NCBI GenBank assembly: GCA_009760855.2
Contig: WPIO01000169.1
Location: 237,501-301,500, forward strand
Reading direction: 5' to 3'
Source of the DNA: Cristatella mucedo
Lineage: Eukaryota; Bryozoa; Phylactolaemata; Cristatellidae
DNA: 64,000 bases
Shown: positions 35,825-44,394 of the stretch, one piece after another
Layout of the letters: each line of letters starts with the position of its first letter
Numbering within the stretch: the first letter of the stretch is position 1
Position numbers and translations under genes: made by a program
The notes under the pieces: generated by a model
What the model was told of the DNA's origin: nothing
The model's database searches: none
What the model saw: the letters and a program-made list of their open reading frames with translations, nothing else

Positions 35825-38800
35825 GCGGAGCTACAAAAGCAACTGCTATTCGCCAGCTGCAGGTGCCCGGCAGTCAGCTGACCTGATGTCGACGTCGCCG
35901 ACGTGAGTCCAGGGCGGGCCTTCGAAGGAAAGAGAGGAAGCTCTCAACGGTCGGCAGCAATCGGTGCAGTTAGCAATCCACCACCGGCGCAGCCACGGCG
36001 GCGACCGTGCGGCTAATTGAGCACCAGCAGCCTCAGCTGCTCAAAGGCAAGGAGCAGACAGCCTGCGGGGCACATGAAAGGGAGGCATGCATTCCGGCAA
36101 GCGCTACTACTCCTGCCGCCGCCGCCGCGGCTGAAAGATGGACGAGGGCTGTGTGCAGCCGGCTGACCTTGTTCAAACCGTCTCACACCCTGCTGAACCG
36201 AGCACGATATGGGTTTGCGAGGGCAGATAACTCGATCGAAAGTGACTGGAAACATCGCACGCTAAACAGAACAACGCGCCTCGCCGCTAAACCTTGTTGT
36301 TTTCCAAGAGGGCTCAACAAAGCGCCATCATTGGCGGCGAACATCACGAGAGCAGCTTGTCAACAGGCCAGAGCCGCCGTGGCGTCGGCTGCGTCGTCAC
36401 GAGAAATCGACAAGCAGCCCCCAGCATGCCTGCATCCAGAGCACAGCATTCGGACGACCGAGGCATACCGCCACCGACAAGGTCACTAAATGTCGAGAGC
36501 AATGCTGCTGCCTTCCGTTGCATCGCATTCTTTCCGCCCACGAAGCAGCCCAACAGGCAGCACAGCAAAAACTTGCCCGGGCACGAACACACAGCTCAGG
36601 CTCAGCCGACGTGGCTAAGCCGCCAAGCGCTTTTGCGCCGGGCACAAGAGCAGCCAGCATCATCAGCTCTCCTTGCCATCCAGGCCAGCCATCACTTAAC
36701 TCGTAAGCCGATGGCTAGGTGGCGATGAGAAAGCTCTATGCCACCGTGGCATGCAGCAGAGTGGAGATTTACAAATGCACAGACCAGGAGACCAGCAGCT
36801 GCAGTACGAGATACGCAATGACAAGTAATGCACCGAAGGTCAATCAGCAGGTTAACGCAGCCAGCCACAACATGCGGACGGGCTACCGCTTAAAGGCGCG
36901 AGGCCCGTAAAGGAGAAGCAAGCCACTCATCCACTCACCAAACAGAGGCGTCGTCACTTTCTTCAGCGCGACGCATCCCGGAAGAGTGAACTCGGTCTGT
37001 CCGGGGTCGACGTCGAGGTAGAACACGCTGTCATACCTAGTTCATCGACGGAAAACCGAAAGCTGCTGACTGGCTGGCGAGCCATGGCCAGGAACGTGAA
37101 CACACGAGCATCAACCCACAGGGCAGCTAGTGAGTATCACACGGCTGCCGTGGGACAACACGATTGGCGGTGCTCACCAGCGAGCGCGACCGCCTCCCTC
37201 AAATGAGCCAATCCTCGAGGCCCCGAGGCTGAGCCAGAAAAAAGCTTAGCCGATTTAGCAGCCCCACTTAGCCAGTGGCAGAAGAGCCTTTACGGCAACC
37301 ACCACTGCTTACCCCCTGGGCAAAGATTCAGGGGGTAAGCCGTAAGAGCGCCGACCTAATGGTAGTACATGGTCGGCAGCTCGTGGGATCACGCCATCTC
37401 CTGTTTTGAACGGTCAGCTGCTCGTGGGATCACGCCATCTCCTGTTTTGAACGGTCAGCTGCTCGTGGGATCACGCCATCTCCTGTTTTGAACGGTCAGC
37501 TGCTCGTGGGATCACGCCATCTCCTGTTTTGAACGGTCAGCTGCTCGTGGGATCATGCCTTCTCCTGTTTTGGAGGCATCCAAAGAGAAGCTGAAAACCC
37601 AGCCTCTAATACAGCGTCGTTAGTGCATAGAGCAAGCTCACTTCCTGCTATGGGCACAGTGCCCATAGCAGGCTTGTAAAGACGGTCACCAGTGGCTGTT
37701 TGTATTTTAAGTTACACACACACACACACACATTTGGATATGTCTTCTTAGCTTAGGGTTTAGGATTTTTGGTGTAGTGCTTACAGATTGTAGTTCTTTT
37801 TGGGTTTATGGCTTAAGGTATTGGAATTGTATTTCTTGGCTTCGAGGTTTAGAGTTTGGGTTTTAGTGTTTATATTTTCAAGGACAATTTTTAGCAGAAA
37901 ATTCATCTCAAAAACATGTTAATTTATCGTCAACATAAAGAGACGCTGGCGATCACGTTTGACAGTGGGCTGGCTCTATTCACAAACAACGCCGTATTAG
38001 CTGGAGAACCTACCTACCTGTTCCACGAAGCCTTTGCTCTATCCGAAAGAAGGTGTCCTTTTGCATGGTCAAGCACTATGAAATTGCACGTCAAGACTGA
38101 GCTGGCAAGAGCGACCGTGTGCTTTCGTACAGCACCCCCAGTTGACTAGTCTTTTTTCCAGTCTGCCCTGCTTACTTGCGCACGATAGAATGAGTGCCGC
38201 TAACCGGGTGTCCTACTAACCATCGGCAGGAGTCATGCGAGTTCTTTGGCACACGCTCGTCTAAAACTGCGTTTACACGGCAGACTTTCCTCCTGAAAGA
38301 TGCTAACTTTCCTACTAGTTAGGACGTTTGCACGACAGATTTGATGGCCCACTTAGCCCGGCCACAGCCCGTGCTCTTATGCGGTAGGCTGATATGAAAG
38401 AGGGTTTCTCCGGAAAGACACCAAGCCAACTCCGGCAGAAGTCGAGTTTGTCACTGCAGTCATCATTGTAGAGTATTATGAGAAGAATATAAATAAAAGA
38501 AAGATAATCACTTTAAAAATATTTTTTCGGCAAAGGGAGCGATACCAAGTACGCCGTTACGGGCGTGCAGGTGGATGCTTTTCCCGACCTCGGTCCCGAG
38601 GTCGTGGGTTCGAATCCTGCGGTGGGCGAATCTTTATCGCCACTGCAAGCGGTGGTGATAGCCGTAAAGGCTCTTCTGTTGCTTCACAAAAAGAGGCTGT
38701 TAAATCAGCTAGGATTTATTTATTTTATTTTGTAGTGCTAAGTAATGTACACTGTTACTGGTTTGTTGGCGGATTTGATAAACAGACCCACGGGATGTTC

Positions 38801-41800
38801 TATGTAGAAGAGCCTGATGCATTGGTTACAACGCACAAGCATCCCATAATCAAAGACTTGCTGTGACCGCATCAATACATTCGAGCCTACGAACGTCAGC
38901 CTAAACCGGTTTTGATTGATCGGTTGGACCAACAATGAGCCAACAGATTCTCCTTCCGATGAGTCTGCAGACCTGGCTCCTCCGCCAAAATTTTGTGACG
39001 GATGATGACATAGTAGCCCAAATCTGTGGGAAATCTGTCCAAAATCTGTGGGTAAGTCTGCCGAGTAAACGCAGACTTTCAACAACTACGGGTTATTGCT
39101 TCTTTGGCAAGCAGTTGTTAAGTGAGAGAATAGAGATTAGGTTCTCTTACGGAGCTGTGCAAAAAACTTATACGAGGTGCCAAGCCTACACACTCCTGAC
39201 CAAGCCTGTTAGAGCGGCAGTGCTAAGCACCCAAGCGTCTGCGCTAACGTAGGATTGCTGCTCACTCGATTACGGGATGCAATGCTGGACTTAACGAATC
39301 CGAAGTGAGACCGACACAGGCACAGACACTCTCGTGGCCATGCCAGCGCAGACCTACCGGTTTAGGAGGGAGTTGGCGATGTGACGAGTCAACGTCGACT
39401 TTCCGGCATTCTTTCCGCCGCACACAAGAACAATCGGAAGCGTGGCAGTGGCTACAAAAGGAAGTCGGGAAGATCACGAAGAGCGCCGCTCGCAAAGGAG
39501 CATGAAAGCGTGCAAGCAATATTCAATAGCAGGAAGGTGTGCAGAATTCTGTCCGTCTCTCTCTCTCTCTCACGCCCACACGATCGTAGTCCTCCTGCTT
39601 CTGCACTGACCAATCGCTGAGGACGACAAAGTTGCACTGGTTTGTTGTCCTGCATGGAATGACTGTAGCGGTTGATATTCAATTTAGAAGTTTGGCGCTA
39701 GCAGGAATCTCGAGCGATCCGCTTTGGGCAGCAGGGCTTCAGTGACTGGCCAGCCGGACGAGGCAGTGCTATGCCCTATGCTAGACACAAGAAGGCGAGC
39801 AACGTCTTAAAATAATAGGCACCAGGCACCGTCCTTGCTGGTATCGATAAAGTACACCCCTTCCACTCGCTCGACAAACTAGGCTACCTGCAACGAGGCT
39901 CAGTCGTTTCTTTAGCAAGCGCAAGATTAGCCAAGCCACTGTCATTTTTCGATAGCCGGTCAATAACATAAGGGATGCATTGGACACAGGGATCATTGCG
40001 CAATGCCTGAACACCTGCACCAGGACGTGACTGCCGCTAGTGCAAGCATGGAAAGTTCTAACGTCACTCAGACCTGTCAAAGTGGCACGACCCACGAGAC
40101 AGCAAACCAAAGTGGCTTGTGGGGACAGATGGCCTAATAAATGAAGTTTAATGGGCGAGTTTAATTTTAATTTAATTTTAATTAAGCGAGTGAATGGACC
40201 AAACGAAAGCAGCTCTTACGAACAGGTGACGATGCTAGCTGATTCAACAGCCTCTATTACATAGCGACAGAAGAGCCTTTACGGCTATTGCCACCTCTCG
40301 AAGCGGCCATACAGGATCGCCCACCGCAGGATTCGAACCTCGGGACCATCGTGAGAACGATCGGTCTGAAAAGCAACCACCTTACCTAGTGTGCCATCAA
40401 GTCTGATCGTGCAAAGGCGATGCTTGAGTCGAGTACGACTGCACTATAAATGCACTCACATGCGATCGACTAAAGCGATAGCATGCTGATACTGCCGTTT
40501 CGGCAAACCTGCGCTCTAACGGCTATGCATCACCATTTACTAATCGAGATTCTAAAAACAACAACATTGCCCACGGCAGTTCATGTGCTTCGTGCAGCAA
40601 GCACTGCACAATCTCAATGTGAGAGGCTTGGTGGGCTGCCTCACTAAAGAATCCGCCGACACTGCTGCTCTGTCGTTGCATTCTAGACAGATCGAGGATA
40701 GACCTGGATAGGGCACAATGTGCACATTGGCGATGCAGCACAGCCAGAAATGCCCAAAGTGGCTGACCACATGCAGTCTGAATGTATAGCAGCCCAACAC
40801 GATTCAACCTGCTGCACGTCGGGGAGAAGGGGGCCCGAGGAAGAAGATATACGAATCGGGAGCCTAGCGAATGGACACTCGGGCTCGCCACGCCGAAGAC
40901 AGCCGCCGCTCAACCCAGGGCGGAAGTGCTCGACAGCGAGCAGCGGCAGAGTCCAAAGCTGAGCGCCAGGTTCACAAGGGTCAGCCACGGCTCACGCATC
41001 CCGAAGCAGCCAATCATCGGCACCGATCGATAGTCCTCTCACCTTCCAGCTGGTCGAGCGACTCCTGCAGGCCGACGGCTGGCTCGAGCAGGCCGTTGCT
41101 TTCTGGAGTGGCGGCTGCCAGCAGGCGCATGCCGCCACCGCTAGCCAGCAGCCCGGGGCAATCGGCCCGCAGCGCTGGCAGATCCAGGAGGCGCCGATAC
41201 GCGCCGCCGCTGCCGACACGCAGTAGCGCTTCGGCGCTCTGCAGCTGCCTCAGCGCCAGCGTGACCCAGCGCCTCGGCGTCGCTGCTGCCGGCGGCGGCG
41301 CCTCCTCCGCGCGGGCAGCTGTGGCCGCGCTGCCGTCTAAGCAGTGGTCAGCGGCGGCGGCCTCCGCCTCGTCGAGGCTCAGAGCCAGGTGAGGATAGAG
41401 GCTGGGCGAGTAGACGTCGAAAAAGGCCGAGCCCGGTCGAAGCTTGAAGCCGTGCACTCGAAGAGCTCGGCCGCCGACGAGCCGCAGTCGGCAGCAGCCC
41501 TGCAGCACGAGCGGGAAGGCCGTCTCGCAGATCGACAGGAGGGCTTCGCTGCCGCCGCCGCGCGACTGGAAGCCATCGCCGATGGAATCGATCCTGGAAA
41601 ATTCAAGCAAGCCCCGTTGTTGCGATCGGCAAAACTGCAGCACCATGGCTAGAGGTGACATGGCTAGAGGTGATATGCCGAGGCCAAAACAGGGCGTGAC
41701 ATGTTACGGGTCACATGCAGAGGGTCAGCAGCATCCAAGACACCAACATGCAACCGATCGATCAAAGGGTGGCACGTTAGGCCAGCCTTAGCAGTCGCCT

Positions 41801-43771
41801 ATCTCCCGTGTTGCTTGCCCTATCGGCCAGCACACACATTTGCATCTTCAAGCACTTGCTACGATGTTGCAGTCCATAATAATAATGATAATAATAATAC
41901 ATTAGTACAGCGCTTTCAGAGAACCGATTCTCTTTCTAGGCACTTTACATTAGGTGTATAAAAAGCATTACCAAATGATTGGTGGTAACATCAGCAAGCA
42001 GCAGGCCTAGTGTAAGCAGGTACATGAACACGAAGAACAGATCGCTAAGACCCACCAAATGCTGTAATAAACAGGTGCATTTTAAGCCATGCTGGCCGAG
42101 TGCCGCCGCAGACAAAGCCCTTTGAAGCTGCTTCACGGTTCGTAGCTTTCTTTCGAAACTGAGCTTGAAGTCAACATTACAAACTGCCTGACTCAATAGC
42201 AGCTTCCGTTATGTAACGGCAGAAAAGCGTTAACTCTTTATCACTGCCACTTGCAGTGGTCACTATAGGATAGTCTACTGCAGGACTAAAAAACTGATGA
42301 CGTTTCGGTACGTGCCGAGCAAGCAGCACCTTACCCCTGGCGTGAGGCCACAACCAGGCGGGGCTGAGCAAAGCCAGCAGGGTATGCAAAAATAAAACAA
42401 AGCACAGGGTAGCAGTTGACATGCGCTGGGTCTCCCTGCCTACCTACCTGGGTAAACCTCCCCCACGGCAGCCAGCCGCCCGCGAATTGCCACCTGCGAC
42501 ATGCTGCACTCACACAGCTGCGAGCGGAAGCAACAGCTGCCAGCCAAGGACGGACTGTGCCGCGGCTACAGAAGCTCTTCACTTTACTTCACCCCCTACT
42601 CCAACTTCCCGACTGCACTGGCGGAGGCAGCTCGGGCGAAGGCCAAGGCTCGTCGCACTCGAGGGTCGGAGGAGGCGGCGCCACACGAACGGCGCACGGA
42701 GTGCGCCGAAGGAAGCGCAAAGGGAAGGAAGGAAGAAAGGAAGGAAGGATAAAAGGAAGGAAGGAAGGAAGGAAAAAAGGAAGGAAGGGAGCGCACAAGG
42801 AAGCTCGCCGCACGGCGCCAGCGACGAAGCGCACCTGATCGTGGCACCGTCGCGAACCCAGAGGCCAGAGCGCAAAGCGTCGGCGAGCTGGGCGACAGCG
42901 GGCGAGGCCGCCGAGGTCGATTCATAGTGCCGCTGATCGGCCGCGCCGAGGTCGTCCTCGCCATCGTCGTCGTCCATGCCACCGTGCTCGCCGCCTTCGC
43001 TCGCGACCCCGCCCATAGCTGTCGCAAGCATTGCACGAGCGCTGAGCGCGACGAGGTCAGGCAGATGGCGGCGGGCGCGCAGGGCACTCACACCCACACA
43101 GGCGCTCGGTCAACCATCGCTTTGACCGAGGTGGCACTAGAAGTGCTTTCGCGCTGCTGCTAGATTTGCTGCTGCCGCACGTGCTCACCGCTTGCTGCAT
43201 CGGCTGCTGTCTCGTCAAAGGGAGCGCGGCTCGACCCTGCCGAAGCTGCTGTCGCTGCATCGTCGATCGAGGCCGAGCGCCAATCGTCGCCTCGCTCGGG
43301 CAAACCCAGCTTTCCATCCTTGACCTTGTTCTTCAACTTCTTCCTGGCCTTTTTCTTTTTCTTCCTCTCGCGACCGGCAGCAGCAGCAGCAGCCGCCTCC
43401 GCCGAGCTGACCACGCGAGCCAAAGCCGCCGGCGAAGCTGCCGAGTCGGCCGCAACGCGCTCCCGACCGCCCGGTTCGGCTTCACGGCGGACCGATTCGC
43501 CGCCGTGGTCCGCGAGCAGCGGTGCACTCTGGGCCGGCGGCGGCAGCTTGGCTACATCGCCGTCGCACTGGCGCGAAGCCGGCAGCTTGAGGGCGAAGGC
43601 GGAAGCCGGAGTCGAGCGTGCACCGCCGTTGAGCAGACAGCGGGCGAGCGCCTTCAGGTCACCCGCAGCGGCGGCGCCCGCCTGGCGTCGTGTCGGACGC
43701 CTGGAGGCGGCGGCTTTCGCGATTCGCGGAACGTCCGCGGGCGCATTCTCGCGCTGCTTCTTTTTCACCAT
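26535..43771 (-). CDS. NOL9: NOL9/GRC3-like polynucleotide 5'-hydroxyl kinase (whole gene)
   Basis: Twelve coding exons on the minus strand: 43771-43189, 43018-42835, 41593-41043, 39451-39358, 37036-36939, 35919-35883, 35647-35508, 33163-33015, 31192-30907, 29845-29779, 29631-29495, 26651-26535. All listed junctions have GT-AG borders and agree in phase except 8 to 9. The product is about 815 residues, against about 700 for human NOL9. It has a Lys-rich N-terminus, a beta-rich N-terminal domain (exon 3), a P-loop kinase core with Walker A GGKNAGKST near residues 451-459, and a C-terminal domain ending with LPYVDV and GVGARS. NOL9/GRC3 phosphorylates the 5'-OH left by LAS1 during ITS2 removal in the nucleolus. 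The order of conserved blocks (YLDVDPGQTEF, FGPPWTHVG, VVNTMGWVQ, VNASVVVL, RLRTVNCL) is specific to this family rather than to CLP1. No stops or frameshifts are seen in the exons. Confidence 0.92.
26935..27062 (-). mobile_element. SINE-A remnant in NOL9 intron 11
   Basis: 'gacagcagaatagctttagt' and 'gcaggactcgaactttcgac' match a decayed minus-strand SINE-A. A similar remnant is at 48545. Confidence 0.5.
27182..27296 (-). other. Exon-like segment in NOL9 intron 11
   Basis: A 115-nt minus-strand segment lies between a good acceptor ('ccatccttcccgacag') and a donor (CTACAG|gtaaat). One frame reads GALLPPDELPTAEFVSK without stops. In the phase dictated by exon 11 it hits a stop after 12 residues, and its length is not a multiple of three. 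It could be a poison cassette exon, an exon of another transcript, or chance. Confidence 0.3.
27672..28600 (-). mobile_element. LINE-1f 3' fragment (minus), split by an opposite LINE-1f
   Basis: 27672-28017 carries the minus-strand 3' end ('aactaaatctctttctaggc', 'gtgagttctaggctttgggg', 'acgatgcaaagcttgac'). The same element resumes at about 28346-28600 ('ggataagtaggctggagcaa', 'ttcgcagccagtgcagttcg', 'tacacaggccggagg'). 28018-28345 interrupts it. In NOL9 intron 11. Confidence 0.8.
28018..28345 (+). mobile_element. LINE-1f 3' end (plus), nested in a minus copy
   Basis: 'tatgctcccaaagcctgaaa', 'ttgaccacatttaaaaagaa', 'gtgggtccttgtgattcgtc' and the UTR ending '...agcgcctagaaagagtttg' and (ATT)n. 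The nested pair forms a head-to-head inverted repeat. Confidence 0.85.
28802..28908 (-). mobile_element. SINE-A head remnant with perfect hairpin
   Basis: 'cttacctcggtgcgccatca' and 'cgtgaaaagcaactg' are the reversed tRNA-like head. Within it GGACCCGAGGTCGT (from 28825) and ACGACCTCGGGTCC form a perfect 14-bp stem with a 4-base loop. Confidence 0.6.
28909..29494. other. NOL9 intron 11, 5' part; nothing recognised
   Basis: GC-rich intronic sequence, no repeat family recognised. Confidence 0.4.
29495..29631 (-). CDS. NOL9: NOL9 exon 11
   Basis: Acceptor 'cgatgctgcag', donor AAGCAG|gtgcgc, 137 nt, phase 1 to 0. Contains LVRAIDVDRRLFYITTPV and RLRTVNCLRKG. The TPV-x(4)-LRTVNCL block is a hallmark of the NOL9/GRC3 C-terminal domain. 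Confidence 0.9.
29779..29845 (-). CDS. NOL9: NOL9 exon 10
   Basis: Acceptor 'catcctaag', donor TTCG|gtgagt, 67 nt, phase 0 to 1. Encodes KMIDAQVPTSYIGFG, where AQ-x-P followed by GFG is conserved before the RGID segment of the family. A short GGCA-repeat follows the donor. Confidence 0.88.
30089..30269. repeat. Inverted repeat (hairpin) in NOL9 intron 9
   Basis: 30089-30164 ('ctaggcagcctcgtgtgttg'...'cgttg') is the imperfect reverse complement of 30190-30269. Arms are about 76-80 bp with a 25-base loop. The first 30 bases pair almost perfectly. Confidence 0.85.
30907..31192 (-). CDS. NOL9: NOL9 exon 9
   Basis: Acceptor 'tgttttctgtttcag'. Contains RDLMTFAYFGPLW, PPYAVPWDAVAVQL and LVLGALNASVVVLASV, matching the family segments 'PY-x-VP' and 'VNAS-x-VGL'. 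The donor is chosen as GAG|gtcggt after 30907 because it is the one that keeps exon 10 open. An alternative GT at 30839 would create a stop. The incoming phase (two bases needed) does not fit exon 8. Confidence 0.82.
31345..31438 (-). CDS. Possible extra NOL9 exon (8b)
   Basis: A 94-nt open segment between acceptor 'tctatcctgcag' and donor GCAG|gtcgct reads HHVEGHKLAERSLGG in phase 0. A V-E-x-GHKL-like motif is expected about here in NOL9, and about 40 residues are otherwise missing. However, its length leaves phase 1 whereas exon 9 needs phase 2, so either a boundary is wrong or another small exon exists. Confidence 0.4.
31600..31722 (-). mobile_element. SINE-D (minus) in NOL9 intron
   Basis: 'agcacttaatctctattcag', 'gtgcttcatatatatgc' and 'cgaggctcgagcc' match SINE-D with changes. 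Confidence 0.65.
31723..33014. other. NOL9 intron after exon 8; nothing clear
   Basis: No repeat family recognised. Scattered open frames in all phases. This is where an undetected exon may hide. Confidence 0.4.
33015..33163 (-). CDS. NOL9: NOL9 exon 8
   Basis: Acceptor 'cctttgcacgcag', donor CTGGGC|gtgagt, 149 nt, phase 1 to 0. Begins LGLSLLVDTLRLVKPSLVVQ, directly continuing GWVQN from exon 7. The LG-x-x-LL-x-D-x-x-R pattern followed by P-x-x-VVQ is conserved in NOL9/GRC3. Confidence 0.92.
33598..34145 (-). mobile_element. LINE-1f 3' fragment in NOL9 intron 7
   Basis: Minus strand encodes MLLTFRSLHSMAPAFLSDIL, SYAPKAWNSLPTCIRTS and HLFRTAFSGSL up to the stop. The 3' UTR and an ATT tail follow to 33598. 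The 5' end stops at about 34145 against a plus-strand copy. Confidence 0.88.
34146..34290 (+). mobile_element. LINE-1f 3' end (plus) in NOL9 intron 7
   Basis: 'agcatgatgttactcaccat', then 'cagcaaatgtaaaacgccca' with a (GA)n expansion 'gagagagagagagag', then the GGGCGCTTTATCAAG end and (ATT)8. It abuts the minus copy head to head. Confidence 0.85.
34291..35507. other. NOL9 intron 7, remaining part
   Basis: GC-moderate sequence with no recognised repeat; AT-rich TTTTGGATTATTTT repeats near 35215-35290. Confidence 0.4.
35508..35647 (-). CDS. NOL9: NOL9 exon 7
   Basis: Acceptor 'tcgaaattgcag', donor TTCAAA|gtgagc, 140 nt, phase 2 to 1. Contains RFLGCTSPHADPDHYLQCV and APLVVNTMGWVQ. The PLVVNTMGW motif is the most distinctive GRC3/NOL9 block and ends the P-loop kinase core. 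Confidence 0.95.
35785..35822. repeat. (CAG)n, about 12 units, NOL9 intron 6
   Basis: Uninterrupted GCA/CAG repeat 60 bp from the exon 6 donor. Confidence 0.95.
35883..35919 (-). CDS. NOL9: NOL9 exon 6 (37 nt)
   Basis: Microexon between 'tttccttcgaag' and ATCAG|gtcagc, phase 1 to 2. Encodes GPPWTHVGDVDI, the family's FGPP-(F/W)-TH motif. Both neighbours join in phase. Confidence 0.9.
35920..36938. other. NOL9 intron 5
   Basis: No recognised repeat or regulatory element; frames on both strands here are composition shadows. Confidence 0.4.
36939..37036 (-). CDS. NOL9: NOL9 exon 5
   Basis: Acceptor 'cgatgaactag', donor TTTG|gtgagt, 98 nt, phase 2 to 1. Encodes YDSVFYLDVDPGQTEFTLPG and KKVTTPLF. 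The acidic D-x-D-x-GQ-x-E segment supplies kinase core residues in this family. Confidence 0.95.
37381..37585. repeat. 41-bp minisatellite, five copies, NOL9 intron 4
   Basis: 'tcgtgggatcacgccatctc' recurs at 37381, 37422, 37463, 37504 and 37545, an exact 41-bp period. Copies 1-4 are nearly identical in this core; copy 5 has changes (catgcctt, ttggagg). Confidence 0.97.
37644..37672. repeat. Perfect 13-bp hairpin
   Basis: CCTGCTATGGGCA, CAG, TGCCCATAGCAGG. Another 12-bp perfect hairpin (GCTTACCCCCTG/CAGGGGGTAAGC) lies near 37307-37340. Both are in NOL9 intron 4. Confidence 0.9.
38267..39074. mobile_element. TIR element (MITE) copy 1, in NOL9 intron 4
   Basis: Left end CTGCGTTTACACGGCAGACTT and right end reading AAGTCTGCCGAGTAAACGCAG are inverted repeats of about 21 bp with one mismatch. 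The element is 808 bp including an internal SINE-A, with no transposase. A target duplication is not evident. Confidence 0.85.
38568..38735 (+). mobile_element. SINE-A inside the TIR element
   Basis: 'ggtcgtgggttcgaatcctg' (box B), 'cgccactgcaagcggtggtg', 'gaggctgttaaatcagctag' and an (ATTT)n end. Confidence 0.85.
39358..39451 (-). CDS. NOL9: NOL9 exon 4 (Walker A)
   Basis: Acceptor 'cccgacttccttttgtag', donor AACCG|gtaggt, 94 nt, phase 1 to 2. Encodes LPIVLVCGGKNAGKSTLTRH and IANSLLNR. GGKNAGKST is the P-loop that binds ATP phosphates. Confidence 0.95.
39452..41042. other. NOL9 intron 3
   Basis: Contains a SINE-A (40222-40412). (CT)n near 39553-39572. Nothing else recognised. Confidence 0.6.
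40222..40412 (-). mobile_element. SINE-A (minus) in NOL9 intron 3
   Basis: 'agctgattcaacagcctcta', 'agaagagcctttacggctat', 'gcccaccgcaggattcgaac' and 'accttacctagtgtgccatc' form a near-complete reversed SINE-A. Confidence 0.85.
41043..41593 (-). CDS. NOL9: NOL9 exon 3 (N-terminal domain)
   Basis: Acceptor 'cttgcttgaattttccag', donor GGAAG|gtgaga, 551 nt, phase 2 to 1. Contains CCRLRLVGGRALRVHGFKL followed by FFDVYSPSLYPHLAL, matching the beta-rich domain that precedes the kinase core (the family's L-x-G-x-V-x-V-x-G segment and VYS). The remainder is Ala- and Leu-rich. It ends ESLDQLE before the P-loop exon. Confidence 0.9.
41640..42090 (-). mobile_element. LINE-1f 3' fragments in NOL9 intron 2
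   Basis: 41876-42090 has the ATA/ATT tail, 'cttctttctagg'-like border and a decayed UTR. 41640-41760 repeats 'ggctagaggtgacatg/atatg' and 'tcacatgcagagggtcagca', a second decayed UTR piece. Confidence 0.6.
42190..42350 (-). mobile_element. SINE-A remnant in NOL9 intron 2
   Basis: 'actcaatagcagcttccgtt', 'gcagaaaagcgttaactctt' and 'ctactgcaggactaaaaaac' follow SINE-A order with heavy decay. Confidence 0.5.
42719..42790. repeat. (GGAA)n-rich tract beside the exon 2 donor
   Basis: Imperfect GGAA/GAAG tetranucleotides on the plus strand, about 45 bp inside NOL9 intron 2. On the transcribed strand this is a (TTCC)n pyrimidine tract. Confidence 0.9.
42835..43018 (-). CDS. NOL9: NOL9 exon 2
   Basis: Acceptor 'gcaatgcttgcgacag', donor ATCAG|gtgcgc, 184 nt, phase 1 to 2. 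Encodes an acidic stretch GGMDDDDGEDDLGAADQ followed by AVAQLADALRSGLWVRDG. The acceptor was chosen because an upstream 'cgctcag' would put the exon in a non-acidic frame. Part of the poorly conserved nucleolar N-terminus. Confidence 0.75.
43189..43771 (-). CDS. NOL9: NOL9 exon 1
   Basis: ATG at 43771-43769, start MVKKKQRENAPADVPRIAK. It is Ala/Arg-rich with a lysine block GRERKKKKKARKKLKNKVK at about residues 134-152, a likely nucleolar signal. Donor AAGCG|gtgagc, 583 nt, phase 1 out. Sequence identity with NOL9 is low here, as is usual for the N-terminus; the call rests on splice phase and position. Confidence 0.75.
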
Positions 43772-43781
43772 AGTCGGCGCG

Positions 43782-43789
43782 TGACGTCA
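43782..43789. promoter_or_regulatory. CRE/ATF palindrome TGACGTCA
   Basis: Perfect TGACGTCA 10 bp upstream of the NOL9 ATG, in GC- and CpG-rich sequence (43200-44060). Such sites bind CREB/ATF factors and are often near the start of housekeeping genes. If functional, the 5' UTR must be very short or the site is in the UTR. Confidence 0.45.
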
Positions 43790-44100
43790 GAGAAGCGATC
43801 TGAGCGAGCGACACGGGCTGTGCAGGTAACCTGATATACGCGGGCAGACAAGTGGCCTGCGACAAAGAGGCAGCGGCCAAAACCTCGCGCGGCGCGCAGA
43901 CGGCCGCGAGCAGACGTCGGCGCGCGGATTGCGGCGCCCGGGACGAGCGCGCTCGTCCGCGCTCGCGCTCAAACTATCGCAGCGCATACGACGGACGCTG
44001 AGCATTCGCATCGGTACTATTCAACAGTGGCGCCACTCACTCGCTCGCTCGCACGGCGGGTGCGCAGATACACCAATATATAGCCCGCACACTTACGACC
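43790..44100. promoter_or_regulatory. CpG-rich promoter region of NOL9 (inferred)
   Basis: CpG-dense stretch immediately upstream of exon 1. No TATA box is seen in a convincing position. Confidence 0.45.
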
Positions 44101-44394
44101 CAAAGCGGCCACCACGCGGCCGCTGGCACAATTCCGGAAGTATTCGGTGAAGGTCGCCCCGACACTTTAAAGGTGGCGTCGCACCGCCTGTTTGTTGGAG
44201 TCGTTGGATGCGTTTTGCGTGCGATTGACTGGCTGCGGTTTTCTGCGCTCTGAGAACGTTACTCTCAGGTAGTGGTAGTTCCATCTCACTTTTTAATTGA
44301 GACGTAGCTGACTCGCTGGCCTTACTTAATCCTTTTCTATAACCGTCCGCCAGAGAGATTGGGTATGTTAGGTAGCCACTCTCGCTGAGGTGTG

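Noticed and set aside
37381-37585. Five regularly spaced repeats considered as a CRISPR array
   Set aside because: The copies are directly adjacent with no unique spacers, and the genome is eukaryotic; it is a minisatellite.
42421-42927. Plus-strand Lys/Arg-rich frames around the GGAA repeat
   Set aside because: Antisense to NOL9 exon 2 and driven by the tetranucleotide repeat.
43166-43834. 222-residue plus-strand frame
   Set aside because: Antisense shadow of NOL9 exon 1 in CpG-rich sequence.
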